NCBI GenBank assembly: GCA_013339765.2
Contig: JABSTR010003205.1
Location: 1-64,000, forward strand
DNA from: Haemaphysalis longicornis
Lineage: Eukaryota > Arthropoda > Arachnida > Ixodida > Ixodidae
DNA length: 64,000 bases
Direction: 5' to 3'
Part shown: piece after piece, positions 34,572-46,421 of the stretch
Layout of the letters: each line of letters opens with the position of its first letter
Position numbering within the stretch: the stretch's first letter is position 1
Translations under genes and position numbers: made by a program
Notes under the pieces: model-generated
The model's database searches: none
What the model was told of the DNA's origin: nothing
Seen by the model: the letters and a program-made list of their open reading frames with translations, nothing else

Positions 34572-35782
34572 AATGTCAGATCTTAGGACAGGTCTTTCGA
34601 GCTCGAACATGTTTTATTTTTCTATTAGGTTGTTTTACCGGACACCGAACCATCATGCACAGCCCTCTATGAAGAGAATGTAAACTAAACATGGCTGCCG
34701 GGTATCGACGGAGAACTTGAATGCGTGCGCGCCATATTCTACGACACTATCCTTGTATCTTTTTGTTTGTTTAAAATAACAACGTGTCTAGAAAGCAACT
34801 CAGCGTTCTAAAGCTCGTAGTATCAGACCGAAAGCTCTATTACTCCAGGTACAGGCACAAAAAGCGCCCCGTTTCGTCAATTTGACTTTCCAGATCCGCC
34901 AAGGTCAAGCCAGCGCCTCGTGCGGTTGTCCGAAGTGAAAACGTCTAATCGCCCGTTCGTTCCAATGAGAAGGATGCAAAGGGGGGCGTAAGGGGAAATA
35001 TAGGTGCGTTCAATCATAAAATGATAAGTGCTGGCTGCATCTTAGTTCGTGGCGCGTTCGCGCCGACTATGCCTAACAGCGTGTGTGTTTCTTTTGCGCT
35101 ACAATTGTGGGCACTTTCACTGCGTTCTCTGTGCTCGAAAATCAAGCTATCGCTCGGAAAACTAGGTTTAACCGCGTTCAACCATGGCAGTTTTTTTTAT
35201 CGTCAGACTGTTCGTGCAGTATTTTCCATTTGACGTTCACTCTCGCCCCTTTGTGTCAATGATGCGCCGCCCAAACTTGAGGCTTGAGGCCTCGTAACAT
35301 CGTATAAACTCGCTTCATTAAAAGAGACGGCGCATCACTCAGACCCACTATCTCCATGCGATTGAGTAACATACGCTTCGCAACCCTTCAACAACCCTCA
35401 AAAGAACATCTCGCGATTTTTTATTTGCGTTTAGACTTCGTCTACCTGTCTGCAATTATGGTCATAGCAAGAAAAAACAGCTTAATAGCCTGGTGCGGTG
35501 ACGATGAGAGAGGCGGAACTTTGGGATGACCAGCCGTCCCAGTACCACTCGCGTATCATCGCGTTAGCGCTATCTGTTTGCCCTGGCCTTTACCGCTTTC
35601 GTTGCCAATAAAATCGGTACACGTCTAAGTTTACAATAGTAAACAGCATCTTTGACGTCTGTCGATAGTTTTGAGCAAGTTGTCAAATAATCCGGCACTT
35701 TTTGTTCATTGAACGGAAGAAACCTGTGAGATCCAGATAAGAAGAAAAAAACATCAAACCACCGTTTGCGCGATTAAATGGT

Positions 35783-35899
<117 letters not shown>

Positions 35900-36868
35900 G
35901 TAAACATTGTTATCGGAATCAGAAGTAGACACTGGCACTGGCACTGGCACTGGCACCACGCTAACGACGATAAAGCAGTGGGTGGCACGGTATCAGCTCG
36001 AGTTGAGTCCGTGCCACCCACTCATCACTCAGCTCACCTATCACTCACTCTTGTTCACCCTTAGTGACGGTGACTGGTGGGCTATGTCGCAAGAAGACGA
36101 TGAAGAGAGCAGTGGGGCTGCTCACAGCCTCCGACGATGAGGAAGCTCTGTGGAAGCACCAAGCCTGCGCGGGTTCTGTCATGGCCGCCATGTCCCTACT
36201 GTGAATGAGGCGATCGCATCTCTTTGCAAATTGATCCCTTGGCCATCAAAGAGGAATCGTCTCATCTTTGTTCTGCGGTCACGTAACATGTTTTGGTGGG
36301 GGTTGCGGTGTTCGTCCCCTACCTCCCCCTCCCCCCTCCCACCAAGCTTCACCCCATCATGGCTCCTGAAGCGATCGCCTCAAGGCTTCTGGTTCGCGTC
36401 GACCCGCCACAGCCCCGTGTCCCCAGACAACGAACAGCCGACCTGACGCGACCTCACCCGAAGCCGAGGACGCTTCGCTCCCCAGTTCTCCGGCACGACT
36501 CAAAGGGCTTTGGACGACTTTTCGTGGCGTCGGCTTCCATGGCTGTTCCGGGCCAATCTTCAGCAAGCCCATCATCGTCATCCGTGGCGACGCGGGCTTC
36601 AATGTATTTTCTCATCTCAGTTCATCGTCACTGCAACCGCCCATGTACTGCGGCCTGTATACCAGGACGGTCGCTTTCCACGAGGGGCAATGTCACGGGC
36701 AGCACAAGTGGACCCTGGCACATAGAGATCCAGAGGACCCACGCAAACGGCACTAAAACAGTGGGTGGCACAGCCTTATATCGAGCTGTCAATGTCGCAT
36801 TGTAAATTAATTCCTTCTCTCTGTAAATAGACTTCACCGTCAACCGTGGATCGTCCCATTTCTGTCGC

Positions 36869-36998
36869 GCAAATTTAAAGCGCAACAAATTTAGACAAAA
36901 GACGAATGACACAAGGACAAGTCCTTGTTCTTGTGTCATTCGTCTTTTGACTAAATTTGTTGCGCTTTAAATTTGCACTATGGAGTACCAACTAGCTC
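36869..36998 (+). repeat. Foldback hairpin 2 with ACCAACTAGCTC tag
   Basis: The arms 36869-36919 and 36926-36976 are complementary at all but about two positions. ACTATGGAGTACCAACTAGC follows directly. Arm sequence is unrelated to hairpin 1. Confidence 0.8.
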
Positions 36999-37603
36999 GA
37001 ACCCTCACGTTGTCCCATTTCTGTCCTTCCGCCGCGCAACATTATCAATCAGCCCAAATGACGATATGTGTATTTTTATGCTGGTTTTGCCACTCACATT
37101 AAAGATGAGTCCACGTTGAGATAGTGAGATGCAATCACTGCCCAGACAAGGAAACAGAGATTCGACCTTGCAACTACACCAAATGAGTCAGATATATATC
37201 TAGGTAAAAATGAAAAGGAGGGGGCACAGTGCTGCCATTAACGAGAAACTATTTGTCTTTGTTTCTTAGAAGAGCATTGTTTCTCGTAAGACCAAAAAAT
37301 AAGGAAAGAATCGCCCGTCTACTGTCGCGGTCCTTTCACGTCCCAGAAAAATAGCAGAAACATTGTTTTCCCCCTTACAGTTAAAATAAATTTCTAACAA
37401 TCCTTTTTCAATACGAAGGCAGCATTTGCTCCAGTCGGTCTCTTTTCTCACACTCGCGTGGCTGCACTCGGCCACATACCGCAATCACGGAGTCGAAATT
37501 CCATGCCATTTAATGAAACTGTTGAGTGATGTTATGGAACTGTCGTTATAATTCAGCAATTGTAATTGAACCCCGGTATGAAAGCAACAGCGTTAACACC
37601 CAC

Positions 37604-37714
37604 CTGCGCCAATGGAGACGAGGTTGAGCATTCCACTTACAATGCCCCCAATGCCCTCGTTCCCGCCTAAATTGAGGAAGCCCGTGCCGAGTCCGGCGAC
37701 GCTTGTGCCCGTAT
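37604..37714 (-). CDS. Internal exon of the small secreted-peptide-like gene (exon B)
   Basis: This 111-nt exon on the - strand is bounded by acceptor TTCACCACAG and donor GGCGCAG|GTGGGT, again phase 1 at both ends. It reads NTGTSVAGLGTGFLNLGG followed by NEGIGGIVSGMLNLVSIGAG when joined to exon A. The peptide is rich in Gly, Leu and Ile with almost no charge. That composition is common in secreted hydrophobic or membrane-active peptides and in structural glycine-rich proteins of ticks. That comparison is compositional only and no family is claimed. Confidence 0.6.
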
Positions 37715-37860
37715 CTGTGGTGAAACAGCAGTGCAGCAGCAGTGATAAACCGCAGTTTCTGACATATAGAAAATTGTGCTGATTCGTTTTGTGCACCATC
37801 AAGGTTATACCGATGATCTCCGCAACCTCACAGGAAAGAAGAAATCAGCCCAACACTTAC

Positions 37861-37941
37861 TGACTAGATTTTTGACGCCGTCCAATACGGCGGTAAAGAT
37901 GCCATTCAGCTGTCGCTTGTGGCGAACTTTCTGGGCAGCAT
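37861..37941 (-). CDS. Internal exon of a small secreted-peptide-like gene (exon A)
   Basis: Read on the - strand, this 81-nt exon lies between an acceptor (GAAAACAG) and a strong donor (GTCA|GTAAGT). It encodes DAAQKVRHKRQLNGIFTAVL and then DGVKNLV. Both ends are phase 1, so it joins exon B in frame. RHKR followed by Gln matches a furin-type processing site (RxKR), suggesting a propeptide before it and a mature peptide beginning QLNGIF. No signal-peptide exon was identified further 5' (plus-strand coordinates above 37.94 kb). I do not recognise the family. Phase matching across three exons is the main reason to call this a gene. Confidence 0.6.
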
Positions 37942-38749
37942 CTGTTTTCAAGGTAAACAAAAAGATTTTCACGTGTGTTAGCAACTCATTAACGTTCTGA
38001 ACAGATCTGTTTTTTGAACTCATCATCGTTGTTTTATTTCGCAGGATTTTCGGCCAAGCACCCGAAGAGATTCTGAGCGGGAGGGGGTTGGCTCGGAAGT
38101 GACGTCACAGCCGGTGGCGTCATTACCTCTGACGTCAGTGCGAAAAGCGAACCAATAGTGTAATTAAAACTAGAATATTATGCCTCCAAAAAGGAAAACG
38201 GAAACGGGTAGAAAATCTCCGTATACCATAACGCGCAGTAAAAACTCCATAAGGCTTAAGTTTGGGTCTGTTGGAAATGCATAATGCTTGGGACTAATAA
38301 TGGTTTTTCCTTTCAATTTCTTTGTTCATGGCTATTAGTTTTACTATGATAGTTTACAGAACAACAAAAGCAGTGACTAGGAGTCGTAACAGGCAGAATC
38401 AATGACGTGGTCATGGTTTCGAGGGTGTTATTCTCCCCGAGTTCCTGTTAAGAAGCAATTACAAATTATGCTCCTGCGGGGACATGAGAATGTCTCTGGT
38501 AATCAGGGATACGGGCCTCGCAATACAAGAAAATCATTTCTCCGTTGAGTTTACGGCAGAAAATAGACATGGGAAGTTGCACTTCCACTCTAACCACCAT
38601 TTCTTGAAAATCACTGTGAAGTGTGAACATCTTCATAAGAGACGCCCGGGAAATGGCGGAACGTGCCAGTGAATCCCGTAATACATACAGTTACCATCGT
38701 GCACCACTTCGCGCCGCTGGGAAGACAAACGTAAAAAAAGAACATAGCA

Positions 38750-38818
38750 GAGCGTGGTTTCGAACCCCGGACCTCCGTGTTATGGGCCCAGCAGTTATGG
38801 GCCCCTGCTAGGCGTTGT
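38750..38818 (-). pseudogene. Rearranged initiator tRNA-Met-like copy
   Basis: On the - strand the T-arm and 3' end (GGGGTTCGAAACCACGCTCT) are good. The 5' half is replaced by a duplicated anticodon-arm piece: GGGCCCATAACTGCTGGGCC. Confidence 0.55.
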
Positions 38819-38925
38819 TTACGGAAAACAGCAACTACGTGTTCTAACAACTGGAGTACGCACTTATATGGATACCGATAGCCGAATAGAAAATGAAATT
38901 ACTCTGCAAAACAAACAAAAAAACC
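38818..38925 (-). repeat. Body of the initiator-tRNA-related repeat (copy B)
   Basis: GGAAAACAGCAACTACGTGT, CTGGAGTACGCACTT and GAATAGAAAATGAAATTACT recur at 40853-40992 (copy C). In both places the segment lies next to the tRNA-like unit in the same orientation, suggesting one mobile unit. Confidence 0.55.
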
Positions 38926-38997
38926 TAGCAGAGCGTGGTTCCGATCCACGGATTTCTGGGTTATGGGCCCAGCATGCTTCCACTGCGCCACTCTTCT
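38926..38997 (-). tRNA. Initiator tRNA-Met-like sequence (CAT), 72 nt
   Basis: On the - strand this 72-nt stretch closely follows the conserved metazoan initiator tRNA-Met: AGTGGCGCAGTGGAAGC, GCTGGGCCCATAACCCAG with anticodon CAT and the G-C pairs of the initiator anticodon stem, GGATCGGAACC as B box, and CTCTGCT at the 3' end. One acceptor pair is broken (AGAAGAG against CTCTGCT). It is one of three related copies within 2.4 kb with a shared adjoining segment. It is therefore more likely a repeat derived from the tRNA than the working gene. Confidence 0.6.
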
Positions 38998-39110
38998 TTT
39001 TCCCTTAATTTCCAAACATGTCCCGATGGTACAAACAGAAGCAGTAGTACAAACAAAATAAAGCTGAACTAAATTACGAAATCATAATACCCACTTTAAG
39101 GTATAGCGGT

Positions 39111-40840
39111 AGTGGTCAAAATATTTTCATCTGGGTTAGCCTGTCCACCTGTGACAACCACTCTGGTTCATCAATTTGTGCCTTTACAACTTCAATGAAG
39201 GAGACCACAGCCTCTTGGAAATAGTGCCGGACAGGGCGCGCATCACTTTCGGAGTGCCGGACTGCCATCCGACACCTCCATACACTGTGCAGGCCCAGTA
39301 GCATGATTAAATCCAATGAAATACCATCTTCGGTTTGAATGGAAAAATACCGAATACCGTGAGCGTCGGAAGTTATTTTTTTTCAGGGTTCGTTGCAGCA
39401 CATCTCAGAAGAAACCCCGTCCCAACAATCAATGAAAACATATTCAATTGTTTCACGTTTTTTGCACAACCAACAATGTTACCCCCACGGCATAAAGAGA
39501 CCCTTTTCTTGCATCCACGTCCTAACAAGGAGAGTGCTTATATGTAGTTTAAAGAAAAATTACTCCCACCTCCCCTCGCGGGAACCCCTGTGTAGATGCG
39601 ACGCATAGGGGGTTCCGTTGTTGTTTCCGTTAGGTTGATTCTCCCATTGCGTGAAACGTGCCGTGAACCCCCTGCCACGGCTATTACGCAACGTGGCGCG
39701 GCTATGACGCAACGCAATCCAACACAATCCACTTTAATCCAATCCAATCCAATCCAATCCAAGCCAAGCCAAGCCAAGCCAAGCCAATCCAATCCAATCC
39801 AATCCCCCTCGCGAGAGAGTGTTCGCTATCAGAGAGGAGAGGGGGTGAGCGGCGGAGAGCGCAGCGCGGCGAGGAGAATGGGGGAGGGGTGTGGACGGAC
39901 AACGACGCCGTATGGAGGGACAAGGCGAGTGAATGAGATGCAGTCGCATCTAAAACGTTTTAACCCCCGGTGCCACTGGCAATCATTTAACTCGTTCTAA
40001 TGCCTCTCAACCTGGGCCTGCAAAGTAAATGATCCAATACAGGGGAACTGGAAACACAGTGTCACAAAGATCCCGATACAGTTTTTCCTAGGTACTGCAC
40101 TCAAATATTCCGAAGATAAACGCGCAATTTCAAAACGAAAAGAATAAACAACTTCTTTGAATTTACCTGCGGATACCTCCCGGCAAACACAATGCGGTAA
40201 CTGTAAATTGAGGTAATACCCTGCCTAATCAAACTTGGCAAACAGTGCGCAGAAATCTCGCGAGAAAAGAAAACGGTTCACCAACTTCCGCAAAAATAGA
40301 TGCGCTAACCCTATCCCCCCATCCTGTACCCTTCGGAAGAGGTTTGTACGGCTCGTTCGCTCCCAGGATGAGCTCCAGATGAATACTGAGAAAATCCTAT
40401 GCAACTTTTGAGCATGTGCCCTGTAACAAAGGAGTACTTTTAACACGTACCACAGTTTACTCACCATGAAGGGGTTGCACACCGCCGCACGAGCAAAAAT
40501 GGATAAACTGGTACCCTTCCACTTTTCTGTCTTCTCTCGTAACTCCACTGCTTGTCTCCTCCAGCAAGGATCACTGTCGGAATAATACTCAAGGGACACG
40601 CCTTACATTTAATCGGCGTCGTTACCCACTTGATATTCTGAAATACCGCCGGTGCAGTGTTCCACCCTCCGTGCCAGATACCCGGGCACTTACCCCAGTT
40701 TACGACACACCCGCTTGCGTAACAAAACCATTTCACCTTGTTTACGACGTCAGTTTTGCTCTGCTGGTCTGCGCACAAAATGGAAATATCATCCGTATGC
40801 TAAAACCCGAACTTCCGCGGCATGAAGTTGAAACTGTGAT
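39111..40840 (-). mobile_element. Decayed non-LTR retrotransposon fragment (RT to C-terminus), interrupted
   Basis: On the - strand the 40.80-40.78 kb region reads TDDISILCADQQS, a degraded YADD box with a one-base frame break. After it come WFCYASGCVVNWGKC, FQNIKWVTTPIKCKACPL, and then GTSLSIFARAAVCNPFMVSK and VFIWSSSWERTSR with QDGGIGLAHL at 40.6-40.25 kb. Farther along are CIGIFVTLCFQFPCI (about 40.1 kb), LRTWMQEKGLFMPWG with an HCCH-like segment (about 39.5 kb), and LLGLHSVWRCRMAVRHSESD (about 39.28 kb). I recognise these blocks as the RT thumb and C-terminal region of a non-LTR lineage common in ticks. Several stops and frameshifts are present. The fragment is broken between about 39560 and 40000 by a CCAAT-array repeat. 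Confidence 0.7.
39590..39990 (+). repeat. Variant CCAAT-array repeat inserted in an RT fragment
   Basis: A CCAAT/CCAAGC tract (39717-39805) is flanked by different sequence from the other copies: GTGCCGTGAACCCCCTGCCA on the left and CTCGCGAGAGAGTGTTCGCT on the right. A right-hand segment, GTGTGGACGGACAACG...GTATGGAGGGACAAGGCGAG (39891-39955), recurs inverted at 62573-62656. Confidence 0.6.
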
Positions 40841-40849
40841 AGACGCTCA

Positions 40850-40992
40850 TTTATGGAAAACAGCAGCTACGTGTTCGAACATCTGGAGCACGCACTGCAG
40901 CTATGTGTTCTAACATCTGGAGCACGCACTTGTGTGAATACAAATGGACGAATGGAAAATAAAATTATTTCGCAAAAAAAAAGAAAAAATAT
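40850..40992 (-). repeat. Body of the initiator-tRNA-related repeat (copy C)
   Basis: This is the counterpart of 38818-38925. It contains an internal tandem duplication of about 39 bp (CAGCTA.GTGTTC.AACATCT repeated). Confidence 0.55.
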
Positions 40993-41057
40993 AGCAGAGC
41001 GTGATCCACGGACCTCTGGGTTATGGGCCCAGCACGCTTCCATTGCGCCACTCTGCT
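40993..41057 (-). pseudogene. Initiator tRNA-Met-like copy with 6-nt T-arm deletion
   Basis: The acceptor, D-arm and anticodon arm are intact on the - strand (AGCAGAGTGGCGCAATGG, GCTGGGCCCATAACCCAG). The T-arm reads GTGGATCACG, lacking about six bases of the loop and B box. It cannot fold as a normal tRNA. Confidence 0.7.
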
Positions 41058-43701
41058 AGATGAATACGACGGCAAAAGCAACTGGTGCTATGCATGTTGG
41101 CAGGCGCTGAAACCCACTATACACCCCCTTACATGGAAGTAACTGGTGTCGTAGGGCCACGCTCGACCCATCGGCCTGCCTGGGTCCTTGCTTATGAGGA
41201 CCGGATCCGTGTACAGAGCCACATCAAAGAGACTTCATCCGCATTATGGAGGCTAGGTCATGCCTCCCCCATGCTAGGACATTAATGATGCCTTCTTTTC
41301 CCCTCCCTGCTTCTCCCTTTCCCCATGCGGCCTTGAGCCATCCCTCCCAATTAATGTTCGTATGTTTGTTGTTTGTTCCCACTCATAAAGAAGTTCCCAC
41401 CTAAAAGAACTTGATTTGAAGCACTCACTCATTCACGTATTTACTTGTTTTAAAATCATAAGAAAAGTGTTCTCGGTATGGCATTTTCAATGCAACACGT
41501 TTTACTTCAGGGTGCAGTTGCAAGTACGCTGCTTTTTCTGGTGCTGCTATGCTTTGTTAGAAAAAAAAACAGCCGACGAGAGGAACCGAATTTTTTACGT
41601 TATTCCTTGCCGGCGTTTTGAAGATCACACCTCATTTCCTTACACTCGGTAACGATAACAAACAGTTTGCGTTCGGTCGGGTTGTCCTGATGATGATTAT
41701 AAAAATTACAGTGATGACGGCGGTAGTGCCGGAAATGATGACGGTGGGCTCGCCGCAGGCACCAGGCCCCATTTGGATGACTTAGCCCAGCGGTCAACGA
41801 TGCAGCCTCGGTGCCATCTGTACGGCCTAGAGGCACTAAGGCCAATGGGAGTGAGTAACCCGCAGCGCCAGGAATGGAATAATTACAAGCTTGTTACACC
41901 CGACGTCATTTTACGCTTAACGGCGCCATGAAGACAAAATACAACCTTGAATAGTTTGAAAGAACTGGCCTTTGGTAACTCGCTCATCTCCATCCCAGCC
42001 CCGAAGGACCGTGAAGATGCAATAAATAGTTAAAACTTTTCAAATTTCACGATACAGTGACGTACAATGGGCATGAGTGACGTAATATGGACCAGCGCTA
42101 GAAACATAGTGATCAGTGTGCTAACTGCACGTTAGCATTTGAGTGATACGACCAAACGTAACCAGAGGCCCTGTTATAATAGCAGAGTCATCTTTCTTGG
42201 CGGTTGCAGCTCGGCGTACTTACGCCAGTCACACAAACACGATTATGTGACATCCTTGAGAAATCGCAGGAAAGTGTCTGGGGAGGGGGGGGGGGGTGCG
42301 CCACCGCCCCCGTTTCATAGGTTTGCTGTAATACCTCAATTATTCGTTTGAAGTCTGCGATAAAACTGGTATCACTGTTATCGGAACGAAGCGGCATTTT
42401 AACTAGCCAAACTTGTGCTTTGCCCATGTACAGACCGCCCGGCAGTTAAAAAACCAAGAAAACAACGAGCGCTCGTCTGCGCATGCAACGCGGCGACCAC
42501 CCAGCGTCCCCGGCGCACGTTTGTCAAGCCAACATACCCCTTGGGGAGATCGGCCAAGACTGGAAAAAGAAACTCCGGCATTCGCCGCTGTCGTGGCAAC
42601 ATTTCGCTATCGCAATCACACTGCTCACGTGAAGCTCACACTTATAGCAACAAAGATGCAGTAAAGGTCGCTGCGGCAGCGAAGAAGAAGCAATCGGTTG
42701 CAATCGTGGACTCAAACCGTCGTGATGGTCGTGAAGGTTGCAGCTTCGCTACCTTTAAGTTTTACTTGTTAGTGTGAGCTTAATTCCGTCCATTTTTGAT
42801 TATTGTTACTCCTTTAGTCAACTGAGGCCGAACACCGGCGATGACTCAGCAGTTGTTCAAAAGAATAGACCTGTTCCACACGAACCAGTGGATGGCGCTG
42901 GGTGCGTGCAAGCAGTGCTGGACGTGTATGCCTATTTAAGAACGGAACGTTGGCTCGGGTAGACCTGTTTTAGCGCGGGTTTTCTTGCGCCATCACTCTT
43001 ACAAAGCCTGCCAGATCCAGTAGTAGGAAGCATAACTCGAAGACAAGTGTGGTGTGTAGGTTTTAGCATAACTCGGAGACAAGACAATCGCTATGAGGTG
43101 CTCGTTGCAAAAGTCAGAGTAGTTATCGCTACTGCTCACACATATCGACCTCCTCCTATAGTCGATGCACAAGGTTGCCTACCGGACGGACAAGACCGTC
43201 ACGCCCATGCGAACCCTTATGCATGCGGCTCGGCAAATTTTCTCTACTGCGGCGGTCCTAGGTTGTTCAAAGTTTTCAGTCACGTGATGAAAACACCAAG
43301 GAAAGGGCGCCTTAGCGTGCCTGCAGGTACGGCGACGTACAACGTTATTACATCCCCTATTCAGGAACTGTTGTCCTAAGTAACACTCGGAAGTGTTAGC
43401 TTTCACAGCGCAAAAATATACTGAACCAATCCTTTAGAGTCCTCTTCATCGTTAAAAGATTACTAGAGGCTGAATGATCTTTTTTATTTTAACCGAGGGA
43501 TCACACAAGCTTCCATAACTCTTCCGGTTCTTGTTCGGCGACAAACGATGCCTTGCTTGTTCCGAAATGAATAATTGTACTTGCATTTCCCTTTTAGTTT
43601 TTTCCCTATCTTCGTGCTGTTAAAAAGTCCTACGAAGCGCATACAAACATATAAGAAGTTTCTTTTTCTCTGTGGGAAAGCCCCGTTGGCTACGTCCTAA
43701 C

Positions 43702-44112
43702 CGGGCAGCGTGTTTCCAAACGCTTCGCTCCACAGAGCACCCACGTGACATGTGTGATGTCACTGCGCGCACTATTCTTTTGAGCGCCTGCTAAAACAAG
43801 CCCACCGTTCTGGCTCTGTAGCAATGACGTAGAACACTGCGTATTGGCGCTGACGGCTTGGGTTCAAGCCCCACCAGGTCTATCTCTTAGATTTTTTTTC
43901 AATATACCTATTTTTTTCCTAAATTCGATTTTTTTTTTTGTAAACTGAAATGTACGCGTCGTTTTTGTTAATTATGGTGATTTGGTACGTTTTAGGTCGC
44001 TTTAGGCTTTGGGGGCAGCTAATGAGCACGTTGAATTACTGTTCTCCATCACACGAACAGACATGTCACGTGGGTGCTCTGTGCAGCGAAGCGTTTCGAA
44101 ATACGCAACCGG
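43702..44112. repeat. Inverted arms bracketing a tRNA-like segment
   Basis: CGCTTCGCTCCACAGAGCAC and CCACGTGACATGT (left) pair with ACATGTCACGTGGGTGCTCT and GTGCAGCGAAGCG (right). Arms are about 52 bp and about 85 percent complementary. Confidence 0.6.
43811..43885 (+). mobile_element. tRNA-like SINE head within inverted arms
   Basis: GGCTCTGTAGCAATGACGTA, GAACACTGCG and GGGTTCAAGCCCCACC form A- and B-box-like blocks, followed by T-rich sequence. The flanks at 43702-43753 and 44060-44112 are inverted repeats of each other. Confidence 0.45.
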
Positions 44113-44941
44113 GCACACATGTGAGGTGTCGCACGTTTGCTGCATGTCCAGGAGCGTATAGTACATGGACAAATCAAGGATTGGCACTGCTTTCCAGAGG
44201 AGGGAGAGAAAAAAAAGCGTTATTCATATATAGCCCTGTTCGGCGTGGCAGGTGGACAGCGGCCTCAGCGGCTCAGCGGTCTTGGCTGTTTTGTCCGTCA
44301 AGGTTTGCTGCGTCGTCAGGTCAGGGCAGCCCAGCGCCGTCTCCAATAGCTCGACGGGTAGAGGTAGGGTGTAGGGGGTCGTCGGTGAAGGCCCACTATG
44401 GCGTTGTACGGTGGACTCTGTGACCTCGAGAGACATATTCATAACTAGAGTGGGCCGGAACTTCCAGCACAGTTACCAAAACCGTCTTCTGGAGCTGTGC
44501 CCATTTTTCGGTTATTTCAACTTTCAAGACATTAAAGAGGTGTGTTGCTGATGCTTAAGATGTTTGTATGAAGGGTGGCTTGAAATTTTGTTTGCAACTG
44601 AAGTACGTCATGAACCAGTTTTGTTATATAAAGGTACAAACCAATTTTTGTCGAGTACATTTTCTTTATCCCAAATGAAAAAAAAAAAAAGAAACACTTA
44701 AAAACGCTTTACCCCGGAACGGCTTTACTGATAGGGCCCTAGAACTCCAGCCCGCCTAATGGAATGCCGGCAGTTATGACGGTGAACTCTGCGGCAAGAT
44801 ACTTTTAACTGCATGTGAAAGTAAAAGAGTTATTTAAAATGTTGTCCCTAGATAAATCCACAATAACTTGCAATCTCTCCTATTATTTTATGCAATTTCG
44901 GAGTCACGCGTTTAAATCGACTGAGTTGTTTGCAAACGCAC

Positions 44942-45002
44942 GGCCTCCGCGATCGGCTACCGGCGCCGCGCCGCGCGCCGCCGGCAGCCGATCGCGGAGG
45001 CC
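44942..45002. repeat. GC-rich inverted repeat
   Basis: GGCCTCCGCGATCGGCT (44942-44958) and its exact complement (44986-45002) surround a GC-only core that also pairs in part. It stands out in AT-rich surroundings. Confidence 0.75.
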
Positions 45003-45699
45003 ACGGCAAACGTACGCTAGTGTCACGTTTATCCACTACATGGCGCCACCTTTCAGACTTTGGAAATGTTAGGGCAAAATTAAAATTATTTTCGCCTGTT
45101 TATTTAAAAATTCCTTGATTCTTACCCCAGCATAAACGCTGACTTTCATATGAGCTAGAGGGCATGCACTTAAAAAAAATCGGTCGTCTGGCCGTTTAAG
45201 CTTTAAGATGAGCCTAAAAGTCGCAAGCGTGTCCTAGGCCTCCAGCGCAAAGTCTCAGAAGGCCATCTTGAGACAACTTCAGGGCCACTCAAATTGGTTA
45301 AACTAGATGGGACGGTGTATTTCTTATGGAGGGAATTTTTATATTTTAGTTTTATAAGGCGGCTGACAGTTTTCTGTTTTTTTTTTTTTCTTTCTGATAA
45401 ATGCAAAAGATTAAATTGGCAGGGTTATGCGACCATACGGCCGTACACGCCAGGTAGTAATTAAGCCTGCAAAATAGACAAAATAACTGCTTGTGTCTCA
45501 GAAACACAGGTCTTGCAGGTCGCAGGACCATGTCACCAGTTGACATACCTTAACTCACACTGGATTCTCGGATCTCCGTTGCAAAAATTTGACAGACTGC
45601 GGAATAATTTCTTAATTTTTTTTATATATGGACGAAATCATGCAATGAAAATTGGACTGTAATAATCTGATTCGACGTCCCGTCGCATGTGAGACGTTC

Positions 45700-45874
45700 A
45701 TTGGTCGCATTGCATGGTCTCATTGCATTGGTCTCATTGGTCGATTGCATTGTCATTTCTCATAGCTTCCATATTCATTCTTTTCTCTCTTTCTCCATAA
45801 TACCCTTGCCCCGGTGTAAGATCAGTTTCTCAGGCCGACCTCTTCTCCTTTCAATAAACTTTTACAGTCTCTCT

Positions 45875-45934
<60 letters not shown>
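45700..45934 (+). repeat. 3'-end-like sequence with AATAAA and TC microsatellite
   Basis: Short ATTGG/TTGCAT-rich direct repeats at 45700-45760 are followed by TTTCAATAAACTTTTACAG and then about 68 bp of TC repeats (45867-45934). The AATAAA-plus-TC arrangement resembles the 3' end of the complete retrotransposon at 52438-52466. This may be the tail of an older element that became the landing site of the new one. Confidence 0.5.
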
Positions 45935-45937
<3 letters not shown>

Positions 45938-46421
45938 GCCATGGCGATTCTCAGATCCCAATCGGAAATCCCTTCTGTAGGAATTCAATTTACCCAGTTG
46001 ATAAACCTTAACTCACAGCTTGTCCGGGGGACCCTCAACTCAGAAGACGAGGTCAACTCTTATGGGAAAGCCCAACTTTCCAGCTGCAAAGGGGCACCGC
46101 ATCAAAAAGCTTCGGAGAGCTTGACTCTTCCCGAATTCTAGCATGGATCAACCTGTTTCCTTCCAGCACCGACAGGGGGGCGCTGCGATCGCCGAGCAGA
46201 GCGGACGCACTCCACGTCGGCTCCGTCGTCGCCACGATTTTTGGGAGGACCATCCCGCCCCTGATGTCCAAATCGTACGTACGAGTTTCCTAACGTCGAG
46301 AGGATCACGTAGGTACCAAATTTGGGCCGATTAGCCCATTTTTGGCGATTTTACGAGCATTTTCCTTCGGCGAGGCGAGGCGGCCCAGCTAAGCCTAACG
46401 AGGGAACCGACGAGTACGGGC

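Larger units (their letters stand above)
41060..45690. other. No gene recognised apart from listed repeats
   Basis: Holds the inverted-arm tRNA-like repeat (43.7-44.1 kb) and the GC-rich hairpin (44.94 kb). A run of about 13 G lies near 42284-42297. Short open frames lack any recognisable motif. Confidence 0.5.

Noticed and set aside
36293..36805. 170-residue + strand frame, Pro/Ser-rich
   Set aside because: No motif, no splice sites found, and all frames are open in this GC-rich stretch.
38926..38997. Functional initiator tRNA-Met gene
   Set aside because: An acceptor mismatch and two damaged neighbours with a shared body favour a derived repeat; kept only as tRNA-like.
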